Assembly (NCBI RefSeq): GCF_008642335.1
Contig: NZ_CP029191.1
Coordinates: 4,340,001 to 4,404,000, forward strand
Origin: Streptomyces venezuelae
GTDB taxonomy: Bacteria > Actinomycetota > Actinomycetes > Streptomycetales > Streptomycetaceae
Reading direction: 5' to 3'
DNA: 64,000 bases
In this document: in pieces, positions 34,169 to 42,503 of the stretch
Position numbering within the stretch: the first letter of the stretch is position 1
Layout of the letters: every line of letters starts with the position of its first letter
Made by a program: the position numbers and the translations under genes
The notes under the pieces: generated by a model
What the model was told of the DNA's origin: nothing
Databases searched by the model: none
The model's input: the letters and a program-made list of their open reading frames with translations, nothing else

Positions 34169-35603
34169 ATGGCTGAGCGCAACACACAGCAGCAGCTTGC
34201 CGAGCTGCTCGAAGTCCAATTGCAGGGCAGCTCGGACGCCGGCGGAGTGGGCAAGTACCTGCTCCACCGGGCCAAGCCGCACATCCCGCCGTGGCTGGGC
34301 TGGGCCGGTACCGGCCTGGCCGGAGTCCTGGGCCACCTACGGTGGGCCGAAAGCACGGGGGCCGCCGTAGGCCTGACCCTGGGGTCGGTGGCCTTGACCG
34401 GCGCCACCCGGCTGATCGGCAAGAACACCAGCCAGCAGCGGCGCCTGCACTCAGCCATCACCGTGGCCGCGGGCTCCGCCTGGATCACTGCGGCCTGCCT
34501 CGCCGGACCAACCGCCGGGCCGATCGACGACCTGTACCTGATGGGCGGGCCGGTCATCGCGCTGTCGTGGAACGTGCGGATGGTGCTGCGGCACAACCCG
34601 GACCCGGCCGGTGAAGGCTCCGACAAGGGCTTGATGGAGAAGATCGGACTCGCCCGGGCGCAGATCGGCGCCGCGAAGGTGGAGCCCAACCGCGTCACCG
34701 CACCGGTCGCACTGGAAGCCGGTACGCAGACCAACGACGACATGACCAAGGCGCTCGGAAACATCGCCTCCGCCCTGGACCTGCCGACGTCCGCCGTCCG
34801 GTACACCCCGGACCCGGGCTCGGCCCGGCGCGGGGAACTGGTCATCGTGCCGGAAGACATGCTGGCCGAAGTCGTCGAGTGGGCAGGTCCCTCCAACCTG
34901 GGGGGTTCGATCGCCGAGCCGCTGGTCATCGGCCGCTACGACGACGGCGCCGCGCTGGTGATGTGGCTTCCGGGTGACCCGGACGCGGGTCGCAACTCCA
35001 CGCACGGGCTGATCGCTGGCGGGACCGGTTCCGGCAAGGGCGATGCCGCCCTGAACCTGCTCACGGAGATCCTCTCCCGACGGGACGTCATCGTCTGGTT
35101 CTCCGACCCGAAAGCCTTCCAGGACTTCAACACCCTGCGTCCCGGCATGGACTGGGGTGTCGAAGGCGGCACTCAGACGGAGGTCATGGTGGCCGCTGTC
35201 GAGGCGGTCATCCCGGCGCGCACGCGGTGGCTGGGTGCCCACGGCTACCGGCAGTGGGTGCCTGCCGCAGCCGAGCGGCAGAACAGTGCTGAACACACGT
35301 GCCGCTCTGACGGGCGGGCGTGTGGCTGTGAGGGGATGCCATTTCTCGTGACCTGGTTCGAGGAGGCCGCCAACACCCTCCGGACCCTGGGGGATGACGC
35401 GTTCACCGGTATCGCCCAAGAGGCCCGGTCCGCGGGAATCTCGCTGATCGTGTCGCTGCAGCGACCCTCCTACGACCAGATGTCCACCTCCACCCGCGCC
35501 TCCCTCCCGTCCGTGATCGCGCTCGGCTGTGATGCGCGCGATGAGGGGTTCTCCCTGCCGGATGAGGTGCTGGCCGCGGGCGCGCACCCCGGGGTGTGGG
35601 CGC
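34169..35603 (+). pseudogene. TraB-type DNA translocase, 3'-truncated
   Basis: An FtsK/SpoIIIE-like hexameric pump that moves double-stranded DNA between mycelia. Two N-terminal hydrophobic segments precede Walker A GLIAGGTGSGKGDA (around residue 287) and Walker B-type FLVTWFEEAANTL, followed by SLIVSLQRPSYDQMS. Similarity stops at AAGAHPGVW, and the sequence then becomes integrase (35605 onward) in another frame. The open frame runs on with unrelated residues to 35656. The C-terminal DNA-recognition (winged-helix) part is absent, so transfer should fail. Confidence 0.8.
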
Positions 35604-35604
35604 C

Positions 35605-36750
35605 GTTCCCTACGCGGCCACCAGCGTCAAGACATGGCGGGCGACCCTGCACCTGATCCTTGCCGACGCCGTCGACGAGGGCCTGCGTGATTCCAACCCG
35701 GCAACCAAGCGGCGCGGACGAGGGAAGCGCGCCGGCCGCTCCCGCAACCGTGGCCCGGAGAAGGCGGTCACCACAGCACTCGGCATTCTGCTCCTCGCCG
35801 AGCGGATGGCGCTGCTGTCCGGCCGGGACGATGAGTTCGTTGGCGGCATCCTCAAGGGCTAAACAGGAATGCGTTGGGGCGAGGTCGTTGGCCTTGAGAC
35901 CGAGTTCGTCCGGCCCAAGGGCATTCGCGTGGAGTGGCAGCTCTACGAGCTGGATACCGGCGAACTGCACCGTTGCCCGCCCAAGGACGACTCCTATCGG
36001 GACATCGACACCCCGGATTTTCTTGCCAGACTGGTTGCGGGCCACATCGCCCGGACGAAACCGAAGCCCTGCGAGTGTCACGGACTGGCCTACGTCTTTC
36101 GTGGTCACGGTGCCGCCAACGGCTCTGCGAGCCGCCCGGGAGCGAAGCTGGTCGACGTGGCTCGCCGCGCCGGCGTCTCGACAGGGACGGTCTCGAACGT
36201 CCTCAACCGCCCGGACGCCGTGGCGGAGTCGACTCGGGTGAAGGTGCTGGAGGCCATCACCGGTCTCGGCTACGTCCGTAACGCGGCATCGGGGGAGTTG
36301 GCCGCACACTGGCGGCGCTCGGGCTTCGCCACGTGGCTCTTTCGACCTGCCGCCACCGGACGGTACCCCGGACGCGGCAATCAGGAAGAGCACCTAGTGC
36401 CGGTAGTCGCTGAGCCATGGCCCGGGATTCCGGCACGTGGGCGAGGGGCGTCCAAGCGGGCTGAGGCGTGCTGGGTGCCGATCGCTCCCGGCCTGACGCC
36501 GCACGGGCTACGCCATACGCACAATACCCTGATGAGAGAGGCAGGGACCCCGCCCAAACTGATGGACGAGCGCATGGGCCACGAGGACGGCTCGGTGCAG
36601 TCCCGCTACGACCACATCACGCCCGGGATGCGGCAGGCACTGATGAACGCGCTCACCGGGATGTGGGAGGAGGCGTTGGACGCACGCCGAGCGATGAGCC
36701 CCGGCTCGCCCGTGGCTGCTCTGGATGCACTGCTGAGGGCTCGCGGGTAG
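35605..36750 (+). pseudogene. Tyrosine integrase remnant with LacI-type insert
   Basis: Starts abruptly at the position matching residue ~122 of the left integrase (AATSVKTWRATLHLI against AASSVKTWRSTLHLI) and continues to the normal C-terminus. The N-terminal arm-binding and much of the core-binding domain are gone. A TAA at 35860-35862 replaces the Tyr codon before GMRWGE. The LacI-like insert (KLVDVARRAGVSTGTVSNVL), HGLRHTH, MGHEDGS and SRYDHI are intact in sequence. It ends 116 bp from the right att core. Confidence 0.85.
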
Positions 36751-36782
36751 GGCGCTGGTCTGGAGACGATTTCCAAGATCTT

Positions 36783-36798
36783 CTCCAGGATTTCTCCA
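36783..36798 (+). repeat. Arm-type repeat, right arm of the right-hand element
   Basis: Second copy of CTCCAGGATTTCTCCA (first at 23779-23794). It lies among several short TCTCCAG/CTGGAGA units between 36758 and 36813, left of the att core. Likely integrase arm-binding sites. Confidence 0.5.
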
Positions 36799-36815
36799 GA
36801 GAGCCTCTGGAGAAC

Positions 36816-36857
36816 AGTTCAGGGCCGGTGCTGATCTCTCAGCACCGGCCCTGAACT
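36816..36857 (-). terminator. tRNA-Pro terminator
   Basis: A perfect 19-bp stem (AGTTCAGGGCCGGTGCTGA) with a 4-nt loop, 12 bp downstream of the tRNA 3' end on the minus strand. Confidence 0.75.
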
Positions 36858-36866
36858 GGTGTTTCT

Positions 36867-36911
36867 CTGTCGGGGTGGCGGGATTTGAACCCACGACCTC
36901 TTCGTCCCGAA
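36867..36911 (-). repeat. Attachment site within the intact tRNA-Pro
   Basis: 45 bp identical to 23626-23670. It covers the tRNA from the anticodon loop to the 3' end plus 4 bp. The element restores the tRNA 3' half on integration, so the chromosome keeps a working gene. Confidence 0.9.
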
Positions 36912-36943
36912 CGAAGCGCGCTGCCAAGCTGCGCTACACCCCG
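36870..36943 (-). tRNA. tRNA-Pro (anticodon CGG)
   Basis: A full cloverleaf can be drawn on the minus strand: acceptor CGGGGTG/CACCCCG, D stem GCGC/GCGC, anticodon stem CTTCG/CGAAG with loop TTCGGGA (anticodon CGG, 36907-36909), T stem GTGGG/CCCGC with loop TTCAAAT, and discriminator A. No CCA is encoded. It is the integration site of the tandem elements. Confidence 0.95.
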
Positions 36944-36999
36944 ATGTCGTTGTTCCACTGGCCTGGCCTCTCGGGCAGGTCGTGGCGACATCGATTACT

Positions 37000-37818
37000 T
37001 TAGCGGACCGGCGGCCGGAGACGAAATCCGGTTTTCGGAGGGCCGCTCCCAGGGGCCCGCGGGACCGGGCGGACGCGGTCGAGGCCGACGATCAGGAGGG
37101 CCAAGGCGTAGAAGGCGAGGCCGAAGATCACGGCGTTGCGGAGGACTCCCGCGTAGCCGTGCAGGTCCACGTCGAGGAACGGGTAGGGGTAGCGGGCGGT
37201 CGGGCCGGGGGACATGAGGGCGCCGCGGGTCAGGGCGAAGGCCAGGTAGGCCAAGGGGTAGAGCAACCACAGGGCCGCGTGGCGGGGGCGGAGGCCGCCC
37301 GGCCTGGTGAACAGGAGCCAGTCCAGGGCCACGCCGATCGGCGTCACCGTGTGCAGGAGGTGGTTGGACGCCGAGTGCCAGCTCGAGAGCGCCGCGGCGC
37401 CCTCCGTCATCGAGAAGCCGCTCGCCTCGTCGGCCAGGACGAAGTGGTAGACGAGGCCCGTGATCGTGATGAAGAGCAGTGTGGCTGCGGACAGCCATGG
37501 GGCGGGGGGCGGCCGGCCCTTCCCCGAGCGCCATGCGGAGAGTCCCAGCACCACCGCCACCAGCACATTGCTCTGGACCGTGAAGTAGCTGAGGACGCGC
37601 AGCGGGTCCCCGATGACCAGGTCGATGACGATCCCGGTCACCGCGGCCAGCACGATCAGCGCACGGAAGGCGGCCACGAAGGGGCGCCGGGTCGGGGGTA
37701 CGACTGCCTCTGCCGGGACGCCGGCACTCCCGCGGGCTCCGTTCGTACCGCTCGTACCCCTGCCCCTGTCCTTGTTCCTGTTCCTGTCCCTGTTCCTTGG
37801 AGAAGTCGGCGCGATCAT
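37000..37818 (-). CDS. Pr6Pr family integral membrane protein
   Basis: A 272-residue protein with about six transmembrane helices (FRALIVLAAVTGIVIDLVIG, YFTVQSNVLVAVVLGLSAW, WLLYPLAYLAFALTRGAL among them). The FTVQSN and YPFLDVD motifs are those of the Pr6Pr family, whose function is unknown. The first ~40 residues are a charged, low-complexity cytoplasmic tail. It is the first chromosomal gene right of the tRNA-Pro and probably monocistronic. Confidence 0.75.
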   Translation of the reverse strand: MIAPTSPRNRDRNRNKDRGRGTSGTNGARGSAGVPAEAVVPPTRRPFVAAFRALIVLAAVTGIVIDLVIGDPLRVLSYFTVQSNVLVAVVLGLSAWRSGKGRPPPAPWLSAATLLFITITGLVYHFVLADEASGFSMTEGAAALSSWHSASNHLLHTVTPIGVALDWLLFTRPGGLRPRHAALWLLYPLAYLAFALTRGALMSPGPTARYPYPFLDVDLHGYAGVLRNAVIFGLAFYALALLIVGLDRVRPVPRAPGSGPPKTGFRLRPPVR

Positions 37819-37878
37819 GCTTCCACCGTAAGCACGACCGCCGGAAGCATGCCTTCCGTGTGTGCGGCCGGGACCGAC

Positions 37879-38805
37879 TCAGTCCCGCGCCGTCAGCGTC
37901 AGCAGCGTCGCCTCCGGCGGGCACGCGAACCGCATCGGGGTGTAGCGGTTCGCCCCGCACCCCGCCGACACGTGGAGGTACGACGTCCGGCCCTCGGACT
38001 CGTGCCGGGAGAGGCCCTTCACGCGGTCCGTGTCCAGGTCGCAGTTGGTGACGAGGGCGCCGTAGAAGGGGATGCAGAGCTGCCCGCCGTGCGTGTGCCC
38101 CGCGAGGATCAGCGGGTACCCGTCGGCCGTGAAGGCGTCCAGCGACCGCAGGTACGGCGCGTGCACGATGCCCATCGAGAAGTCCGCGCCCGCCTCCGGA
38201 CCGCCCGCAACCTCCGCGTACCGGTCCCGCTTGATGTGCGGGTCGTCCACGCCCGTGAACGCGATCTCGTAGCCGTCGATCTTCAGCGAACCCCGCGTGT
38301 TCGTGAGGTTCACCCAGCCCGCCGCGTCGAAACCGTCGCGCAGGCCCTCCCACGGGTTGCGGGGTACGCCCACGGCCGGCGCGTTGCCGTTCAGGCCGTG
38401 CCTGCCCTGCACCTTCTCGATCAGGTAGCGGCCGGGGTTGCGCGGCATGGGGCCGTAGTAGTCGTTGGAACCGAAGACGTACGCCCCGGGGAACTCCATC
38501 AGCGGCCCGAGCGCGTCCAGCGTCTCCGGGACGCCCTCCGGGTCGGACAGGTTGTCACCCGTGTTGATCACGATGTCGGGCCGCAGGCCCGCCAGCGAAC
38601 GCAGCCACCGCTGCTTCTTGCGCTGCCCGGACACCATGTGGATGTCGGAGACCTGGAGGACCCGCAGGGATCGCATCCCCGGCGGCAGCACGGGCACCGT
38701 GACCCGCCTCAGCCGGAAGGAACGGGGCTCAATGCCCACCGAATAGGCGAGACCGGCCGCGGCCGTCGCCGTGATGCCCAGGGGTACTGCGTATCGCGCG
38801 CGCAT
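37879..38805 (-). CDS. Metallophosphoesterase (calcineurin-like)
   Basis: A 308-residue membrane-anchored phosphoesterase. An N-terminal hydrophobic anchor is followed by the two-metal motifs in order: DIH (QVSDIHM), GDN (VINTGDNL), a variant of GNHD (VFGSNDYY), a His (IVHAPY) and GHTHGGQ. The domain is probably outside the membrane and hydrolyses phosphoesters; the substrate is unknown. ATG 38805 is used (GTG 38808 also in frame). It is divergent from the YqeY gene over 143 bp. Confidence 0.85.
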   Translation of the reverse strand: MRARYAVPLGITATAAAGLAYSVGIEPRSFRLRRVTVPVLPPGMRSLRVLQVSDIHMVSGQRKKQRWLRSLAGLRPDIVINTGDNLSDPEGVPETLDALGPLMEFPGAYVFGSNDYYGPMPRNPGRYLIEKVQGRHGLNGNAPAVGVPRNPWEGLRDGFDAAGWVNLTNTRGSLKIDGYEIAFTGVDDPHIKRDRYAEVAGGPEAGADFSMGIVHAPYLRSLDAFTADGYPLILAGHTHGGQLCIPFYGALVTNCDLDTDRVKGLSRHESEGRTSYLHVSAGCGANRYTPMRFACPPEATLLTLTARD

Positions 38806-38948
38806 CACCCCATCGTCTCAGACCCGGGCAGTGACTCCGGAAGTGCGGCCCGCGAGGCGGTACCGGAGCAACCGGCCCGCGCCCCAAGGGAATCGGCCCC
38901 CGCTAAATCCGTGCGCGGAGAATCGTCCGCACCTGCCACAATCAACGC

Positions 38949-39413
38949 ATGACCACGCTCAAGTCGAAGCTGCACGAAGACCTCACCGCCGCGATCCGGG
39001 GGCGCGACGAGCTGCGCTCCTCGACGCTCCGGCTGACCCTCACCGCGATCACGAAGGAGGAGGTCGCGGGCAAGACGGCCCGTGAGCTCTCCGACGACGA
39101 GGTGCAGAAGGTGATCGCCCGCGAGGCCAAGAAGCGCCGTGAGGCGGCGGAGGCCTTCGCCGAGGGCGGCCGTGCCGAGCAGGCGGCGAAGGAGAAGGCG
39201 GAGGGCGAGATCCTCGCCGAGTACCTGCCGAAGCAGCTCTCCGACGACGAGCTCCAGGACATCGTCGCCCAGGCCGTCGCCGAGGCCAAGGCCGCCGGCG
39301 CCGAGGGGCCGCGTGCCATGGGCCAGGTCATGAAGATCGTGAACCCGAAGGTCGCGGGCCTGGCCGAGGGCGGCCGCGTCGCCGCCACGGTGAAGAAGCT
39401 CCTCGCGGGCTGA
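38949..39413 (+). CDS. GatB/YqeY domain protein
   Basis: A 154-residue helical protein matching YqeY (LKSKLHEDLTAAIRGRDELR, VIAREAKKRREAAEAF, YLPKQLSDDEL, AMGQVMKIVNPKVAG), related to the tail domain of GatB. It may help tRNA-dependent amidation, but this is unproven. No clear Shine-Dalgarno precedes the ATG, so the mRNA may be leaderless. Confidence 0.85.
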   Translation: MTTLKSKLHEDLTAAIRGRDELRSSTLRLTLTAITKEEVAGKTARELSDDEVQKVIAREAKKRREAAEAFAEGGRAEQAAKEKAEGEILAEYLPKQLSDDELQDIVAQAVAEAKAAGAEGPRAMGQVMKIVNPKVAGLAEGGRVAATVKKLLAG

Positions 39414-39434
39414 GTCCCCACCCGGTACGACGAC

Positions 39435-39465
39435 GAGGGCGCCCCCTGCCTCAGGGGGCGCCCTC
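39435..39465. terminator. Bidirectional terminator
   Basis: A 13-bp perfect stem (GAGGGCGCCCCCT) with a 5-nt loop between the convergent YqeY and penicillin-binding protein genes. Confidence 0.75.
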
Positions 39466-39513
39466 ATCCACGTACAGACCTCACGTCACCCGGACCCCGT
39501 GGGCCGGCCGGAG

Positions 39514-41733
39514 CTACCGCCGCCAGCCGTCAGGGAAGGAGATGTCGGGCCAAGGGTTCCCGCCACCGCCACCGCCACCGTGGCCGCCACCGCCGCCACC
39601 GCCGCCACCGCCAGGCTTGCCGTCGTCGTGGCCACCGCCACCACCGCCCCCGTGGTCCTCGTCCCGGTCCTTGTCCCCGCCGGGGATGTGGACGGTCTGG
39701 AAGTTCGGCGCCGGCTTGCCCGCGAGCGCGCCGCTCATCGCGTCGCGCCAGATCGGACCCGGCACCTCGCCACCGAAGACCTTGCCGTAGGGGACGCCGC
39801 CGATGGTGATGTCGACCATGCGCCGCTTGTGCATCGGGTCGCCGACCCAGACCGCGCCCGACAGGTTCGGGGTGTAGCCCACGAACCAGGCGGCGTAGCG
39901 GTAGTCCGTCGTACCCGTCTTGCCCGCGCTCGCGCGGGAGCCGAGACCGGCCTGCTTGCCCGTACCGTCCTCGACCACGCCCTTGAGGAGCGTGTTGATG
40001 GTGTCGGCGGTCCGCTCCGACATCGCGCGCGAGCACGTCGACTTCGGCACCGGCAGCGACTTGCCGGCGAGCGTGGCGATCGACTCGATGGCGATCGGCG
40101 TGCAGTACGTGCCGCGCGAGGCGAACGTCGCGTACGCGCCCGCCATCGTCAGCGGCGACATCTCCTGCGTGCCCAGGGCGATCGACGGCGCCTGGTCCAT
40201 CTTCTTGCCGTCGGCGCGCTCGACGCCCATCTTGGCGGCCAGCTCCGTCACCGGGCAGATGCCGATGTCGCCGATGAGCTGCACGTAGTAGGTGTTGACC
40301 GACTTCGCGGTCGCTTCCCGCATGCCGTACGGACCGACCTCGGTCTCGTTCTCGTTGGTCAGCTTGTCACCGCCCGAGTTCACCCACTGCTTGCCGCCGC
40401 AGGCGGACACCCGCTGCGGGTACGGCATCTCGTACGGGGACGAGTAGGTCTGCCCCGCCGACTTGCCGCCCTCCAGGGCCGCCGCCGCGACGATCGGCTT
40501 GAACGTCGAACCGGGCTGGTAGCCCGCGCCGCCGCCCATGGAGTCGTCCACGGAGAGGTTGATCGTGGTCTCGTCCTTCTTGAAGCCGTAAGGACGCGAC
40601 TGGCCCATGCCGCGGATCTTGCCGGTGCCCGGCTCGACGATGGCGGCGGCGGTCGCCACGTCGTCGGTCTTGTTCACGTGATTCTTGATCGACGCCTGCA
40701 CGGAGTCCTGCGCCTGCGGGTCCATGGTCGTGCGGACCTTGAGGCCGCCCCGGTTCCAGACCTTGGCCCGGTCCTCCTTCGTCTTGCCGAAGACCGGGTC
40801 GTTGAGGAACACCTCGCGCACGTAGTCACAGAAGAAGCCGGCGCCGCGGACGGAGGTGATGCAGCCGTTCTTCGGGCGGCTCACGTTCAGCCCGAGGTCG
40901 GTCTTCTTGGCCTCGTCGGCCTCCCCCTGCGTGATGTCGTGCGTCTCGGCCATGCGCTGGAGCACGACGTTGCGTCGCTTCGTGGCCTCGGCGGCGTCGT
41001 TCACCGGGTCGTACCGGCTCGGCGACTGCACGATCCCGGCGAGGAGCGCGGCCTCCTGGACCTTCAGGTCCTTGGCGTGCTTGGAGAAGTACCGCTGGGA
41101 GGCGGCCTCGATGCCGTACGCCTGCTGCCCGAAGTAGGTGATGTTCAGGTAGTTCTTGAGGATCCGCTTCTTGCCGAGCTCCTCCTCGACCTGGATCGCG
41201 TACTTCAGCTCGCGGACCTTGCGGCCGATCGTCTGCTGCGTGGCCTCGGCGACCTTCGTCGGATCGTCGCCGGCTTCCTCCACGAATACGTTCTTCACGT
41301 ACTGCTGCGTGAGCGTGGACGCGCCCTGCGAGACCCCGCCGCTCTGCGCGTTCTGGTTGAGCGCGCGCAGGATGCCCTTGAGGTCGACGGCGCCGTGCTC
41401 GTAGAAACGGGCGTCCTCGATCGCGACGATCGCCTTCTGCATGTACGGCGAGATGTTCTTGAGCGGGACGACCGTGCGGTCACGCGAGTAGACCGTGGCG
41501 ATCGGCCCGCCCTGGTTGTCCAGGATGGTGGTGCGCTGACTGAGCGGCGGCTGCTTCAAGTTGGCGGGGATCTCGTCGAACCCCTCGACCGAGCCCTTGG
41601 CCGCCAGGCCCAGTGCCCCGAAGGCGGGCAGGGCGATCCCGGCGAGCACCGCACCCGCCAGAACGCTGACTCCGAGGAACTTCGCGGCCTGCTGAGTAGG
41701 TGACAGACCACCGCCCGAGCGCTTCTTTCCCAT
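39514..41733 (-). CDS. Class A penicillin-binding protein (transglycosylase/transpeptidase)
   Basis: A 739-residue bifunctional peptidoglycan synthase anchored by an N-terminal helix (~20-45). The GT51 domain has EDARFYEHG (catalytic Glu106) and GASTLTQQYVKN. The transpeptidase motifs are STFK (nucleophile Ser409), SVN (478-480) and KTGT (605-608). The last ~55 residues are Gly/Asp/His-rich low complexity ending in a short conserved-looking tail, typical of streptomycete PBPs and probably outside the membrane. It is divergent from wblA. Confidence 0.9.
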   Translation of the reverse strand: MGKKRSGGGLSPTQQAAKFLGVSVLAGAVLAGIALPAFGALGLAAKGSVEGFDEIPANLKQPPLSQRTTILDNQGGPIATVYSRDRTVVPLKNISPYMQKAIVAIEDARFYEHGAVDLKGILRALNQNAQSGGVSQGASTLTQQYVKNVFVEEAGDDPTKVAEATQQTIGRKVRELKYAIQVEEELGKKRILKNYLNITYFGQQAYGIEAASQRYFSKHAKDLKVQEAALLAGIVQSPSRYDPVNDAAEATKRRNVVLQRMAETHDITQGEADEAKKTDLGLNVSRPKNGCITSVRGAGFFCDYVREVFLNDPVFGKTKEDRAKVWNRGGLKVRTTMDPQAQDSVQASIKNHVNKTDDVATAAAIVEPGTGKIRGMGQSRPYGFKKDETTINLSVDDSMGGGAGYQPGSTFKPIVAAAALEGGKSAGQTYSSPYEMPYPQRVSACGGKQWVNSGGDKLTNENETEVGPYGMREATAKSVNTYYVQLIGDIGICPVTELAAKMGVERADGKKMDQAPSIALGTQEMSPLTMAGAYATFASRGTYCTPIAIESIATLAGKSLPVPKSTCSRAMSERTADTINTLLKGVVEDGTGKQAGLGSRASAGKTGTTDYRYAAWFVGYTPNLSGAVWVGDPMHKRRMVDITIGGVPYGKVFGGEVPGPIWRDAMSGALAGKPAPNFQTVHIPGGDKDRDEDHGGGGGGGHDDGKPGGGGGGGGGGHGGGGGGGNPWPDISFPDGWRR

Positions 41734-42116
41734 GAGGGCAGCCTACGTTCTGATTCGCCGGACACGCCTTAATGCCTTGGCCTAAGCTGCTCCCAACTGT
41801 CACAGCAGAGCGGTTCGGCACCAAGGCCTGGTCGCTCCGAAATCCGACGGAATCATGTCCGAATTCGCCTTATGTGGCGCCCGGCGTCCGTTGTGACTCA
41901 ACTGAACTGTCCCGGAATGCCGGGTTCCTCACGGATGTCGCCCGCTCACTCCGTCGGGTGATCTGCCGCTTACGCATAGTCCGTTCGGGCCATTCAAGAT
42001 TGGGCCCGAAGGGGGTGTTGCGCTGTGCCCACCTTCCGTAACGTCCTCAACTGGCGGCGGTGCATATGCCGCTGCCGCCGTGGGGGAGCCTCGATTCGGG
42101 AGAGGACGGCGCCGGT
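41734..42116. promoter_or_regulatory. Divergent PBP/wblA control region
   Basis: 383 bp with no gene. It contains an 8-bp inverted repeat (TTCGGGCC/GGGCCCGAA, 41984-42010) in what is probably the wblA leader, and GGGAGAGGA (42098-42106) as the wblA ribosome site. I could not assign promoters. Confidence 0.4.
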
Positions 42117-42461
42117 ATGGGCTGGGTAACCGACTGGAGTGCGCAGGCGGCCTGCCGCACTACCGATCCGGATGAACTGTTCGTTCAAGGAGCAGCGCAG
42201 AACAGGGCCAAGGCGGTGTGCACCGGATGTCCGGTGCGGACCGAGTGCCTGGCCGACGCGCTGGACAATCGCGTCGAGTTCGGCGTGTGGGGTGGCATGA
42301 CGGAGCGAGAGCGCCGCGCACTGCTGCGCAGGCGTCCCACCGTCACCTCATGGCGCAGGCTCCTGGAGACAGCGCGCTCCGAGTACGAGCGCGGCGCGGG
42401 CCTGCTGCCCGTGGACTTGGAGGACGAGGAGACGTACGAGAGCTACGCGGCGGTCGGGTAG
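42117..42461 (+). CDS. wblA: WblA, WhiB-like Fe-S transcription regulator
   Basis: A 114-residue WhiB-family protein. Four cysteines bind a [4Fe-4S] cluster: AACRTT, then CTGCPVRTEC (CxxCx5C). The family turn motif is GVWGGMTERER, followed by a basic helix (RRALLRRRP). The sequence, beginning MGWVTDWSAQAACRTTDPDE, matches WblA, which in Streptomyces switches colonies towards aerial growth and sporulation and represses antibiotic production. ATG 42117 is the conserved start, though the frame is open from 42060. In S. coelicolor wblA (SCO3579) also lies beside a class A PBP and two ArsA-like ATPase genes. Confidence 0.92.
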   Translation: MGWVTDWSAQAACRTTDPDELFVQGAAQNRAKAVCTGCPVRTECLADALDNRVEFGVWGGMTERERRALLRRRPTVTSWRRLLETARSEYERGAGLLPVDLEDEETYESYAAVG

Positions 42462-42503
42462 ACCGCGCAACCGGGCGTCCGGGCCGATGAACCCCACGTT
42501 CCG

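Larger units (their letters stand above)
23626..36911. mobile_element. Decayed AICE-type element integrated in tRNA-Pro
   Basis: A 13.3-kb element bounded by direct 45-bp att cores. Order: DndB-like gene, NLR pair, YdcF, GntR regulator, DUF6284, DUF6303, DUF2637, PAPS-reductase pseudogene, membrane pseudogene, TraA, truncated TraB, truncated integrase. The transfer module is of the pSAM2-like actinobacterial conjugative type. Replication and excisionase genes, the traB 3' end and the integrase 5' half are missing, removed by one deletion at about 35603. It cannot excise with its own integrase, though the left element's integrase might act in trans. Confidence 0.8.

Noticed and set aside
39499..41703. 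Long open frame antisense to the penicillin-binding protein gene
   Set aside because: It mirrors the PBP gene; its composition (Arg/Val/Leu/Gly-rich, no family motif) is what high-G+C antisense gives.
42060..42116. Upstream start for wblA
   Set aside because: The 19 extra residues are not part of WblA as I know it, and GGGAGAGGA fits the start at 42117.
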